Part shown: in pieces, positions 8,983 through 17,468 of the stretch
Position numbering within the stretch: the stretch's first letter is position 1
Layout of the letters: each line of letters starts with the position of its first letter
Assembly (NCBI RefSeq): GCF_019683635.1
Contig: NZ_JADGIA010000007.1
Coordinates: forward strand, 1-57,533
Reading direction: 5' to 3'
Origin: Thermogemmatispora sp.
GTDB lineage: Bacteria > Chloroflexota > Ktedonobacteria > Ktedonobacterales > Ktedonobacteraceae
Length of the DNA: 57,533 nt
The notes under the pieces: generated by a model
What the model was told of the DNA's origin: nothing
Databases searched by the model: none
Seen by the model: the letters and a program-made list of their open reading frames with translations, nothing else
Made by a program: the position numbers and the translations under genes

Positions 8983-10005
8983 ATGTACGAGCCTCAACGA
9001 TGGAATGAATTTCTGAGCAGCATCGAAGACAATCCTCAAGAGCAAATGCACTTGTTAGAAGCAGCAGGTATCTCCTCCACGACCCTGGCACGCTGGGCCG
9101 CCGGCGAAGAGTCTCCCTGTCCTTATGCACTCTATCGTCTCTTCTGTGCCTTGCCATACCATCATCAAGGGCTGCTGGAGTTGGCAGCGCAGGAATTTGC
9201 CCTACTGAGCCGGAGTAACCAGAGTGCTTCTCTTTGCAGTGAGGCTCAGGAGATCGCTCCTGTTTTCTATGACCGTGTCTTGAATGCTGCGCTGAGGGTG
9301 CCGATGCCACTACGCACCTGGGCGATCAGCAATCTTGTGCTACAGCAAGCCACCATTCATCTTGATCCGCGGCGGCAGGGGCTGAGCTTAATCATTGTGC
9401 GCTGCATGCCCCCCTCACGCGATGGATATGTGCGCAGTCTGCGTACGGCGCTGGTTAACGACAGTCGGCGCTGGCAGCTCAGTTCTCAGAGCGAAGCCTG
9501 CTTTTACGGCACTGAGTCCCTGGCCGGTCATGCAGTCGCCATCGCTCGCACGGTCATCTTTCAGCTACCAGCCCAGGCTCCGCTGACGTTTCCGACCCCT
9601 GGGTTGGAGCCATTGGTGCAGGATGAGGCGCTGAGTGCCGTGGCCTGCCCGATTGTTCGTGCTCGCCGCGTTGCCGGCTGCCTGCTGGCGGTGAGTAGCC
9701 GGCTGCAGCTGCAAGCCCAGGAGCGGCTCTCTCTCCTGCACAAATACAGAAATCTGCTGCTGCTCGCCTTTGAACCTGATGAATTCTACCCCATCGACCT
9801 GATTCGCCTTTACAGGTTACCACCGCTGGAGGTGCAAAAGCCCTTGCTCGCCAACCTGCGCCGTCACGTAGCCCGGATGATGAGCGAGGCCACGCGCCAG
9901 CACCAGCCGCTCGACGTCAGTCAGGCCGAGGCCCTGGCCTGGCGCCAACTTGAAGAGGAGCTACTCGCGCAGGTAGCTCCCGCTAGCGAGAGCGACGAGT
10001 GGTAA
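8983..10005 (+). CDS. putative HTH transcriptional regulator with GAF-like C-terminal part
   Basis: I do not recognise the exact family. The 340-residue protein is soluble, with no signal peptide or membrane segment. Residues about 15-60 look like an XRE-type helix-turn-helix (AAGISSTTLARWAAGEES). The middle (about residues 110-260) has alternating strands and the phrase VACPIVRARRVAGCLLAVS, reminiscent of GAF sensor domains. The C-terminal helices are Arg/Glu-rich. The ATG at 8983 follows AAGGAAGGAA; a TTG at 8959 in the same frame is less likely. The gene has its own promoter with a perfect operator-like repeat, suggesting self-regulation in response to a small ligand. The ligand cannot be inferred. 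Confidence 0.6.
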   Translation: MYEPQRWNEFLSSIEDNPQEQMHLLEAAGISSTTLARWAAGEESPCPYALYRLFCALPYHHQGLLELAAQEFALLSRSNQSASLCSEAQEIAPVFYDRVLNAALRVPMPLRTWAISNLVLQQATIHLDPRRQGLSLIIVRCMPPSRDGYVRSLRTALVNDSRRWQLSSQSEACFYGTESLAGHAVAIARTVIFQLPAQAPLTFPTPGLEPLVQDEALSAVACPIVRARRVAGCLLAVSSRLQLQAQERLSLLHKYRNLLLLAFEPDEFYPIDLIRLYRLPPLEVQKPLLANLRRHVARMMSEATRQHQPLDVSQAEALAWRQLEEELLAQVAPASESDEW

Positions 10006-10437
10006 GCCGCTCCCAGGGATCTGCGAGGGCTGTGGCTATGCTGCCTAGAGTGCATCCCTCGCAACCCCTGTTACTCTCCTTCAGGGCCTGATCCTCTCCC
10101 TCCCTTTGCTATACTCTCCCTGTTGTCTACCCTTGCAGCGCACATTGTCTGCTCCCTTTCAGCGCTGCCAGTCTAGAGAGAGCCTGCTTTCAGCTACTGT
10201 TGTGCCTATGTTGAAAAATTATGATACACTATGATCGGTCCTGCTTCTCCCCTGGATGTCAGGCCAGGTCTGACGTCTATCTCAGTAGAGAGCATGCCAG
10301 CAGTTCCCTCCCCAACAGTCCGGCCTCAGTCTGGTTGACAGCCGGAGTAACCAGTCATGAGATGGGCTAGTCTAGCTGGTGAGGCCAGCCGTTCAGCCGT
10401 GCTCATGGGCAGCAAGGTCAGAGAGTGGGACACATCA
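10006..10437 (+). other. intergenic region with AT-rich promoter-like island
   Basis: Right after the regulator stop, TGCGAGGG (10022-10029) and CCCTCGCA (10056-10063) form a perfect 8-bp inverted repeat with a 26-base loop, a weak terminator candidate without a T-run. An AT-rich island near 10210-10235 holds two -10-like TATGAT boxes without a well-spaced -35, and may drive the zinc-ribbon gene. No further gene was found. Confidence 0.4.
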
Positions 10438-12543
10438 ATGCAGACCAAGCGTTGTCATTATTGTCATAAACCAGTACCTGCTTATGCCCAGGTGTGCCGT
10501 CACTGTGGGCGTCCCCTTGGGCTTTCCTCTGTGCCGAAGAAAAAAGGCAGACCGCGGAGACGCTCTATTCCCCCGGCCTCGCCCCAGCCAATCGGCTATC
10601 ATGCTGGACTGCACCCCGAGGACCAGCCTTATCTTTCCAGCCCGTTTTCGGTGCCGCCATCCGCCATTTGGGAGAAACCTGCGCCTCAGCAGTCGACTTC
10701 TGCTGCTGCCAGCGCTGATGCTGCAGAACCGCAGCCGATGCTCTTACAGAGCCAGGAAGTCTTGCCCTCACCTGCGCGTATCCAGCGTGGGGGGAGCGCC
10801 AGCGCCTATGAGGCAGCGCCTCCAAGCTCTTTTTCTCGGCGACGCGATCTCTTGCTGCGCGCGTTGTTGGTACTGTTCCTGGTAGCATTGGCAATGAGTG
10901 CAGCTCTTACCTATCTGTTCTTCACTCGCCGCTGGTCGGTCGCGACACTGGCGCCTTCGCTGACGGTGATTCCGCGCCAGCTGCATTTCAATGAGAGTTT
11001 GACCTTGGCCGGCAAGGGATTCGGGGCAGGAGACCTGCTCATTTTGCGGCGCGATGGAACGATCCCCTTACGAGATGCCCACGGTCAGCCGCTGCGCGTC
11101 CAGGCCAATGCGATTGGCGCCTTTGCCATTCAGGTGACTGTAACTCCGGACTGGCAGCCTGGAGAGCATCAGCTTCTGGTTGTCGATGAAACCCAGCTGC
11201 TGAGCATCGCGACGACGATTACGGTGCTGTCGTCGCCATCAACGCCGGCGCAGCTGAGGCTCTCTGATTACACCGTTGATCTGGGGGCCGATCTTCCTGG
11301 GACGACGACGCGGCTGGCGATCACCTTGCTCAACGCTGGCGATGGTCAGCTAAACTGGCGAGCCAGCTGCGATCGTTCCTGGCTGCAGGTAGATCCGACC
11401 AGCGGCAGCTTTATCGGGAGCGAGGTGGTTACCCTGGTGGCCCAGCGTGGCGACCTGACAGCCGGCAGCTATACAGCCCATGTAACCTTTCTCCAGCAGG
11501 CAGGTGGACGGGGAACGCCCGCACAAGTCTTGACGGTCACCATGACAGTCCTGGGTCCCTCGGCCACTTTGAGTATCGCGCCCGCCAGCTTGAGTTATAC
11601 GGCGAGCAGCGGCACCCAGGCCCCACTGAGGCAGACGGTGGCTTTGCAGAACCATAGCCAGCAGGCGCTCGACTGGAGCAGTCACGCGACTACCAATGCC
11701 GGTGGGGACTGGCTGCAGGTCACGCCGAGCGCTGGTCACCTGGAGGCCGAAGCCAGTATCACGCTAAGCGTGACGGTTTCGCCGGCCTCGCTCTCTGTGG
11801 GAAACTATCAAGGGACGGTGCTCTTTGAGAGCGTCGGTGGCGAGGGAGAGAGACCACAGTTGCTGGTTAGCTTACATGTGGTGGCACCGGGCCAGCTTGC
11901 CCTGACACCGTCTGCTCTTAGCTTCACAACGACCCAGGGTCAGAATCCTCCGCCGCAGTCGCTGACGTTGCACAACAACGGCGGCCTCACGGTGAGCTGG
12001 TCCCTGACGAGTAGCACAAGTGATAATGGACCCTGGCTAGGGGCCACGCCAACGTCAGGAACGCTGGCCCCCGGGACGCGCGCCACGGTGAACGTGCAGA
12101 TCAATGTGGCTGGTCTGGCCCCAGGAAGCTATCAGGGGAGCCTGATCTTCAGCACCGGCGCGCTCAAACAGGCAATCACTGTCACTTTAACAGTGCAGAC
12201 GCCGGCTTTGCCCACGATTAGCGTTGAGCCAACGATCCTCATCTTCGATGTGCCACATGGGACGACGCCGGCGGCTCAAACCGTGACCATTAGCAATGGA
12301 GGCAATGCACCGCTCAACTGGATCATTACCGCTGATAAGAGCGACCCGCCTCTGCAGATCACGCCCGATAGTGGTGGCCCGCTGGCGCCTGGACAAGACG
12401 TGACTGTCAGCATTGTCCCCGTGCTCTCTCAGGTGCCTGCCAATACCTCGCTGAGCCTGACGCTGACGGTAGCCGAGCGTGATCACGACCTGGCTCCTCT
12501 GGTGTCCCCACAGCAGGTGCTCATTCTCATCGCTGTCATCTAA
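10438..12543 (+). CDS. zinc-ribbon membrane protein with tandem Ig-like (BACON-type) domains
   Basis: The 701-residue product starts with a zinc ribbon (CHYCHKPVPAYAQVCRHCG, residues 6-24). A Pro/Ser/Gln-rich linker and one membrane helix (about residues 138-165) follow. The large outer part holds an IPT-like segment and then four Ig-like units of about 100 residues, with recurring L-x-F/Y-x-[TS]-x(6)-P-x-x-Q-x-[VL]-x-[LI]-x-N and W-L-x-[VA]-x-P-x-[SA]-G motifs as in BACON or choice-of-anchor domains. Such modules usually bind carbohydrate or other surface polymers. The zinc ribbon would be cytoplasmic. Starts at 10357 or 10405 are also open; 10438 is preferred because the ribbon then begins the protein. 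The role is unknown. Confidence 0.65.
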   Translation: MQTKRCHYCHKPVPAYAQVCRHCGRPLGLSSVPKKKGRPRRRSIPPASPQPIGYHAGLHPEDQPYLSSPFSVPPSAIWEKPAPQQSTSAAASADAAEPQPMLLQSQEVLPSPARIQRGGSASAYEAAPPSSFSRRRDLLLRALLVLFLVALAMSAALTYLFFTRRWSVATLAPSLTVIPRQLHFNESLTLAGKGFGAGDLLILRRDGTIPLRDAHGQPLRVQANAIGAFAIQVTVTPDWQPGEHQLLVVDETQLLSIATTITVLSSPSTPAQLRLSDYTVDLGADLPGTTTRLAITLLNAGDGQLNWRASCDRSWLQVDPTSGSFIGSEVVTLVAQRGDLTAGSYTAHVTFLQQAGGRGTPAQVLTVTMTVLGPSATLSIAPASLSYTASSGTQAPLRQTVALQNHSQQALDWSSHATTNAGGDWLQVTPSAGHLEAEASITLSVTVSPASLSVGNYQGTVLFESVGGEGERPQLLVSLHVVAPGQLALTPSALSFTTTQGQNPPPQSLTLHNNGGLTVSWSLTSSTSDNGPWLGATPTSGTLAPGTRATVNVQINVAGLAPGSYQGSLIFSTGALKQAITVTLTVQTPALPTISVEPTILIFDVPHGTTPAAQTVTISNGGNAPLNWIITADKSDPPLQITPDSGGPLAPGQDVTVSIVPVLSQVPANTSLSLTLTVAERDHDLAPLVSPQQVLILIAVI

Positions 12544-12859
12544 GGCTCAGGCCAGGCCAGGCAGCGCTGTATCCCGGCTCCCCCTGCCTGCCCTTGCTAG
12601 CCCTGGTGCTCTATGCTACACTCTCACCAGGCACAGCAGCAACAGATCCTCGACGCGCCTGACACAGCACAGGTACAAGGTCAACTGGTGAGAGGTCAGC
12701 GTGCGGGGAAACGAGGGACCAGATTGAGGCCAGGTGAGGCCGGGCCCGGGCCCTCTCACCAGCCTGGTCGGGTTCTGTCTGTTTTGCTGACTGGCTGGCT
12801 GGTCCCCGGCAAAGGAGCATTCAAAGAGAGCCAGCACCATTCCTGCGGAGGAATTCATC
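12544..12859 (+). other. intergenic region with possible promoter for the ferredoxin gene
   Basis: TTGCTA (12594-12599) and TACACT (12617-12622) lie 17 bases apart and could start a transcript with a leader of about 230 nt. The rest is GC-rich with no gene or fold recognised. Confidence 0.35.
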
Positions 12860-13183
12860 GTGCCAACGATTACGTTTGTACGTGAAAAGGTCAAGGTTGA
12901 GGTTCCTGAAGGCGACAACGTGCGCTATCCAGCGCTTGAGCATGATGTGCCTGTTTACTGCGGCATGTGGAAATTCGCCAACTGTCATGGCAATGGACTC
13001 TGTGGCACGGATCGCGTAGCGGTCTACCCCGCCAGCAATACGAATGAGCTGACCTTCATGGAAAAGTTCTGGCTGCGCAACGATCTCAAGAAGAATCCGA
13101 ATGTGCGTCTGGCCTGCCAGGTGCGCGTTTACGGTGACGTGAACGTTGAGACGTTGTGCAGGAGGCGCGGGGAAGAAGCCTAA
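12860..13183 (+). CDS. 2Fe-2S ferredoxin-like protein with one cluster Cys replaced by Asp
   Basis: This is a small (107 residues) soluble electron-transfer protein of the beta-grasp ferredoxin type. The ligand region NCHGNGLCGTDRV fits the usual C-x5-C-x2-C-x(34-36)-C spacing (C42, C48, position 51, C86), but position 51 is Asp where the motif normally has the third Cys. An extra Cys34, just before the loop, and Cys100 could supply a ligand instead. The GTG start at 12860 follows GGAGG at good spacing. It stands alone between two zinc-ribbon genes, so its redox partner is not evident. Confidence 0.75.
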   Translation: MPTITFVREKVKVEVPEGDNVRYPALEHDVPVYCGMWKFANCHGNGLCGTDRVAVYPASNTNELTFMEKFWLRNDLKKNPNVRLACQVRVYGDVNVETLCRRRGEEA

Positions 13184-13200
13184 CACCGGAGAGAGGCAGA

Positions 13201-13256
13201 GAAGGAGCGGGGCAGTGCCTCAGTCTGTGGCCGCCCTTGCCTCCTTCCCCCTTTTT
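13201..13256 (+). terminator. possible rho-independent terminator after the ferredoxin gene
   Basis: GAAGGAG (13201-13207) can pair with CTCCTTC (13241-13247), with further GC pairing inside. A C-rich stretch and TTTTT (13252-13256) follow. It sits between two convergent genes. Confidence 0.4.
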
Positions 13257-13348
13257 GGAGGGCGCTATTTACAAGATTCGCTCCAGGCCACTAGCGCAGC
13301 GCGGCGATCAGCTCCGGTCGTATATTCTCATAGTGTCAGGTTGCCAGA

Positions 13349-14692
13349 CTAGGGACGCACAACGAAGTAAAGGCGAATGGCCAGCTGGGGCTGTTTCCCC
13401 GTATCGTTCCAGTAGAGTTCGATCATGCCTTCGAGGGGCTGAGTAAAGCGCATCATAGAAACGCCCGTCCATGAGCCGCCTTTCTGGTCCGGAGTGGCTT
13501 TTGAGAGCACCTGATAGAGCAGGCCATTGGTGTACCACTTTACGGTGACCGTGCCGGCTTTTTTGGCGTGGACGCTATAGGTCAGGTAAATGGTCTGGCC
13601 GGGTTTAAAGACCTGGCTAGGCTGGAGCGCGATGCCGGTCTTGGGGTCGACACTGGGCGCGGTTGTGGCCGAGCTAATGATCCCATAGGCCGGGCCGTTC
13701 TCGCTGGCTTTGGGGTCGGGCAGGTTAGGCACCGGCGTCGCCGCCACGTTGGGCGGAGTGACACCTACCAGTTGCCCCAGGAAGGCCAGCTTACCAGTCA
13801 CTTTGGCGTAATAGGTTGCTGCGCTGCACAGTAAGAGAATAACGATTACGAAGCTGAGGAAGCCGCTGATAGCGCGGTAGCGTGGGATGATCGGCCTCGG
13901 CTTCGTATACATTGGTGGAATGTAGAGCGCCTCCTCTTCGGTCGGGATGCCGGCAATCGGAGGCCCTGGCATCTGCTGGTTGAACGGCAAGAGGGCGCCG
14001 GTGTTGATCCCCTGGCCCTGAGCCTGTGGAATGAGGATCAGCGACTGCGTAGAGGGATTGGCCGGGTCCTGATAGAGCACGGGCAGCATGGCCATCGTCT
14101 GCTGACCCTGGCCCTGAAGTGGAGGCTGGGGACCGGTCTGTTGCTGGGCTGGCATTCCCTCGATGCCCGGGTAAGTCCCAGGAAATTGCTGCTGGCCCGG
14201 CGGGAAAGGTTCCTGGGGGATGGCCTCGCTCGCCCCACCCGCTTGCGGCGGCTGATTCTGGCCCCAGAGGGGAGCGGAGAAACTTTCAGCCCCATTCATC
14301 ACCGAGGAGACGCTGAAACCAGGGGTGCTCAAGGCTGGATAGCTGACATCCGAGCCGCCAGGACCGGCGGTCGGATAGTTGATCGCCGAGCTTCCCCCGC
14401 TCTCTGCATTGCCCAGCCCCTGCTGATAGCTCTGATATGGCTGATAGCTCGACAGTGATTGTGCTGCCTGCCACTCTGTTCCTGTTCCCGCTCCTGCCCC
14501 AGAGGCAGCGCCAAAGGAGGAACCCAGCGGTGGCATGGCGACTGTCGTGTGGCCACTGCCAGTGGAGAAGAAGCCGCTGCCGTTGCCGTCGTTGGCGCCA
14601 TTAGCCGGCCTGGCCGGCGCAGGCCCGCCGCAATAGGGACACGGACCCTCGCCCTCCGGTCGATACGTATTACAGTGGACACAGAGCATCAT
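13349..14692 (-). CDS. zinc-ribbon, single-pass membrane protein with low-complexity linker
   Basis: The 447-residue product begins with a zinc ribbon (CVHCNTYRPEGEGPCPYCG). About 260 residues rich in Gly, Ser, Pro and Gln follow, then one membrane helix (GFLSFVIVILLLCSAATYYA, about residues 284-303) and an outer C-terminal domain of about 145 residues. The end of this domain resembles an Ig-like strand pattern (VTVKWYTNGLLYQVLS). The linker includes TTVAMPPLG and QTMAMLPVL, similar to the Thr motifs in the kinase cluster at 38700-41910. The ATG at 14692 follows GAAGGTG. A TTG at 14731 follows a better AAAGGAG, but then the ribbon would no longer be N-terminal. Function is unknown. Confidence 0.65.
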   Translation of the reverse strand: MMLCVHCNTYRPEGEGPCPYCGGPAPARPANGANDGNGSGFFSTGSGHTTVAMPPLGSSFGAASGAGAGTGTEWQAAQSLSSYQPYQSYQQGLGNAESGGSSAINYPTAGPGGSDVSYPALSTPGFSVSSVMNGAESFSAPLWGQNQPPQAGGASEAIPQEPFPPGQQQFPGTYPGIEGMPAQQQTGPQPPLQGQGQQTMAMLPVLYQDPANPSTQSLILIPQAQGQGINTGALLPFNQQMPGPPIAGIPTEEEALYIPPMYTKPRPIIPRYRAISGFLSFVIVILLLCSAATYYAKVTGKLAFLGQLVGVTPPNVAATPVPNLPDPKASENGPAYGIISSATTAPSVDPKTGIALQPSQVFKPGQTIYLTYSVHAKKAGTVTVKWYTNGLLYQVLSKATPDQKGGSWTGVSMMRFTQPLEGMIELYWNDTGKQPQLAIRLYFVVRP

Positions 14693-14749
14693 CACAATCA
14701 CCTTCGCTATATACCGGAAGTTATCTATCAAGCATTGATCTCCTTTCTG

Positions 14750-14778
14750 ACAGTAGCATTGTTGCCTGATGCGGTCAA
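14750..14778 (-). promoter_or_regulatory. promoter of the 13349-14692 gene
   Basis: On the minus strand TTGACC (14778-14773) and TACTGT (14755-14750) are 17 bases apart. Transcription would begin near 14743, giving a leader of about 50 nt. The leader contains AAAGGAG followed at once by a tiny reading frame, ATG CTT GAT AGA TAA. Confidence 0.4.
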
Positions 14779-15046
14779 GAGTGAGCGGGCGCTTTAGGGC
14801 AAAATGGCTATGTCCAACGTATACAAATCTGTTTCAGAGTGTATCTCTGCCACGGGTCCGCTCAGGATACGGGCGCCCTTGCGCCGCCGGGAGCGGCCAT
14901 GATAGCATTACCTTGATGAAGGGGTGCAAGGCCGACAGATGCAGCCTGGCCTACTTTTTCGCTGGTTGGCAGGTTGGCTGCACCACCGGCGATTGCCCAC
15001 TTGCAGCTTGTTGGTCTTGATCTGACTGCCTACTGAGCGGGTGCCT

Positions 15047-15304
15047 ATGGCAGAGTCACAGGAGCAATGGTATCAGCGTCAGGCGGTAGAGCATCTGGCG
15101 CAGCATATTCCTTTTGAACAGGATGTTGCTTCAAAGGCGGAGCAGATCGAGATGCTGCGCAGCCTGGTCCTCCGTCATGGCCGCGAGATGGACCCCGAGC
15201 AGTTCGGCTTTGAGGCTCGCTGTGAGCTGATCCGCCTGGGTCTCTGGGATCGCATCGGGCCTGGTCCGCGCCCTGAAGGTCAGGAGGGCGAGGAGCTTTT
15301 CTAA
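15047..15304 (+). CDS. small hypothetical protein
   Basis: The 85-residue acidic, soluble protein is Gln/Glu-rich and mostly helical by composition, with no Cys pair, signal peptide or membrane segment. I do not recognise a family. It could start at the GTG at 15041 or the ATG at 15047; the ribosome site (GAGCGGG) is weak. It lies 52 bp before the short-chain dehydrogenase on the same strand and is probably cotranscribed with it. The 350 bp before it, back to the start of the neighbouring divergent gene, shows no other gene. Confidence 0.5.
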   Translation: MAESQEQWYQRQAVEHLAQHIPFEQDVASKAEQIEMLRSLVLRHGREMDPEQFGFEARCELIRLGLWDRIGPGPRPEGQEGEELF

Positions 15305-15356
15305 TCTCTCGTCGGCGGCAAAGCGGCAGAGATGAAGGAGAGGAGCAAAGAGCAAC

Positions 15357-16229
15357 ATGAGTAAGACGGCAGGGAATGCGACCATTGTGATTACGGGTTG
15401 TTCCAGCGGTTTCGGGCGCGTCACGACCCTCCATCTGGCGCGACGTGGCTGGCAGGTCTTTGCGACGGTGCGCCGCGAAGCAGACGCGGAGCAGTTGCTG
15501 GCAGAGGCCAAGACACTCGGCATCAATGGAAACCTGACGCCGCTCTTGTGTGATATTACAGATGCCGCTCAGGTGAAGGCCATGAGCGAGCAGGTGGCGG
15601 CAGCGACGCCAGCCTTAACCGCTCTTCTCAATAATGCGGGCACGGCCTTCGCCGGTCCCCTGGAACTGATCGACCTCGACGATCTGCGTGCGCAGTTTGA
15701 GATCAATACGATTGCTCATATCGGGGTGACGCAGGCGCTGCTGCCTCTGCTAAAGGAGGCGCGCGGGACGATTATTAATGTGAGCAGTGTTAATGGCCGT
15801 ATTCCCTTGCCGGCTCTGGGTCCCTATGGAGCGAGCAAGTTCGCGTTGGAGGCTCTCAGCGACAGTTTGCGGGTGGAGCTGGCTCCCTTCGGTGTGCGGG
15901 TGGTGGTGATCGAGCCGACCTCTAGCCCGACAGGGATCTGGCGTACAAGTATGGAACGGGCGCGCGGTAAGCTGGAGCAGTATCGCGGTCAGGGAAGTCC
16001 ATACGAGCGCCTGCTGACAGTGATGGAGAAGAGCGCTATGCGCCTGGCCTCTGGCAGGGGGGGATTCCCGCCGGAGCTGTTCGCCCAGACGGTTGAGAAG
16101 ATTCTGCGCAGCCCTCGCCCGCGTACGCGTTACGCCGTCCCGCCCAGTATGGCCTGGGCGATGCGCCTGCGCTATTGGCTTCCCGATCGCTTCTGGGACT
16201 GGCAGATTCGCCGCTCACTGCGCTGGTAG
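15357..16229 (+). CDS. short-chain dehydrogenase/reductase
   Basis: This is a classical SDR of 290 residues that should transfer hydride between NAD(P) and an alcohol, ketone or related substrate. The cofactor motif TGCSSGFG is at residues 14-21, NNAG near residue 92, the catalytic Ser in NVSSVNG near residue 140, and the Y-x3-K pair in YGASK near residue 160. The start follows GGAGAGGAG. The long C-terminal region with conserved basic residues resembles SDRs acting on sterol- or retinol-like lipids, but the substrate cannot be fixed from sequence. Confidence 0.85.
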   Translation: MSKTAGNATIVITGCSSGFGRVTTLHLARRGWQVFATVRREADAEQLLAEAKTLGINGNLTPLLCDITDAAQVKAMSEQVAAATPALTALLNNAGTAFAGPLELIDLDDLRAQFEINTIAHIGVTQALLPLLKEARGTIINVSSVNGRIPLPALGPYGASKFALEALSDSLRVELAPFGVRVVVIEPTSSPTGIWRTSMERARGKLEQYRGQGSPYERLLTVMEKSAMRLASGRGGFPPELFAQTVEKILRSPRPRTRYAVPPSMAWAMRLRYWLPDRFWDWQIRRSLRW

Positions 16230-16500
16230 CGCTGCGCTGACGCAAAGCGGCCCGAGCGAGCCAGCCCGAGTCAGGCAATGGGCGGTCTCTCTGGCATGAC
16301 AATGCTTATTGCTCACTCAGGTCGTTCTCTCCATCGATCTAGCTCAACTGTTCCGAGGAGCGCTGGGCTGCTCTGGAACCCGGTGGCAAGGGAGCCAGAG
16401 CGGCTATTTTTGTGCTATCATAGGGGCAGGAAAGCTTAGCAAGACAGGCTATGCTAATGCTTCACTACTTCGATTTTCTCATTGGTCAGAGGGGGCGCTG

Positions 16501-17409
16501 ATGCTCAGAGATACACTGCTGTATCTATCGCAGCATGATGGGCTGCGCAACTTTGCGCTGTCGAACCGGACAGCGCGCAATTTCTCTCATCGCTTCGTGG
16601 CTGGCGAGCAGCTGAGCGACAGTATCGAGGTAACCCGCACGCTCAATCAGCGGGGGCTGAGCGCGGCGCTGGATCACCTCGGGGAGAACGTTACTGACGC
16701 GCACGAGGCGCGGGCGGCGACCGAGGATTATATCCGCGCGCTGGAGTGCATTAAGGAGAGCGGCCTGGACGCCAATATCTCAATCAAGCTGACGGCCCTG
16801 GGCCTGGATATTTCGCCGACCCTGTGCGAGGAGAACCTGCGTCGTCTTCTGACGGAAGCCGATCGTTTGGGGATCTTTGTCTGTATCGATATGGAAAGCT
16901 CGGCCTATACCGAGCGGACGATTGATCTAACGCTGCGCCTGCACCGTGAGTTTGCGCAGGTTGGGACGGTGATCCAGGCTTATCTGTATCGCAGCAAGGA
17001 TGATCTGGAGCGCCTGCTGCAAGAAGGGGTACGGGTGCGGCTGGTGAAGGGAGCCTATAAGGAGCCGCCGAGCCTGGCTTTTCCACAGAAGGCGGAGGTT
17101 GATGCGAATTATGTGCGCTTGATGGGGATGTTGCTGGCACGTGGGAACTTTCCGGCCATTGCCACACATGATGAGGCGATGATTACGGCGGCCTGTCGCT
17201 TTGTGCGCGATCATGGCATCAGCCGCGATGCGTTCGAGTTTCAGATGCTCTACGGTATCCGGCGCGATCTTCAGGAGCGGCTGGCACGCGAGGGTTACCA
17301 TGTGCGGGTCTATGTGCCCTATGGTTCACAGTGGTATCCGTATCTGATGCGCCGCCTGGCGGAGCGTCCGGCCAATCTGGTGTTTGTCTTGAGCAATCTG
17401 TGGCGCTGA
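16501..17409 (+). CDS. proline dehydrogenase
   Basis: This FAD enzyme oxidises proline to pyrroline-5-carboxylate, the first step of proline use. The 302-residue length fits the stand-alone bacterial ProDH family. Motifs of its beta/alpha barrel are visible: SIKLTALGLD, FVCIDMESS, VRLVKGAYKEP, IATHDE, FEFQMLYGIR and, near the end, VYVPYGSQWYPYLMRRLAERP. The ATG at 16501 follows AGAGGGGG; the frame is open back to 16309 but that part has no family sequence. No pyrroline-5-carboxylate dehydrogenase lies beside it. The 270 bp before the start hold no recognised gene. Confidence 0.92.
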   Translation: MLRDTLLYLSQHDGLRNFALSNRTARNFSHRFVAGEQLSDSIEVTRTLNQRGLSAALDHLGENVTDAHEARAATEDYIRALECIKESGLDANISIKLTALGLDISPTLCEENLRRLLTEADRLGIFVCIDMESSAYTERTIDLTLRLHREFAQVGTVIQAYLYRSKDDLERLLQEGVRVRLVKGAYKEPPSLAFPQKAEVDANYVRLMGMLLARGNFPAIATHDEAMITAACRFVRDHGISRDAFEFQMLYGIRRDLQERLAREGYHVRVYVPYGSQWYPYLMRRLAERPANLVFVLSNLWR

Positions 17410-17468
17410 GCGCTCTTTAGCGCACGAGCACTTGACGTTTCTTTCAGGCAATGGAGGAGTGAGCGCTG

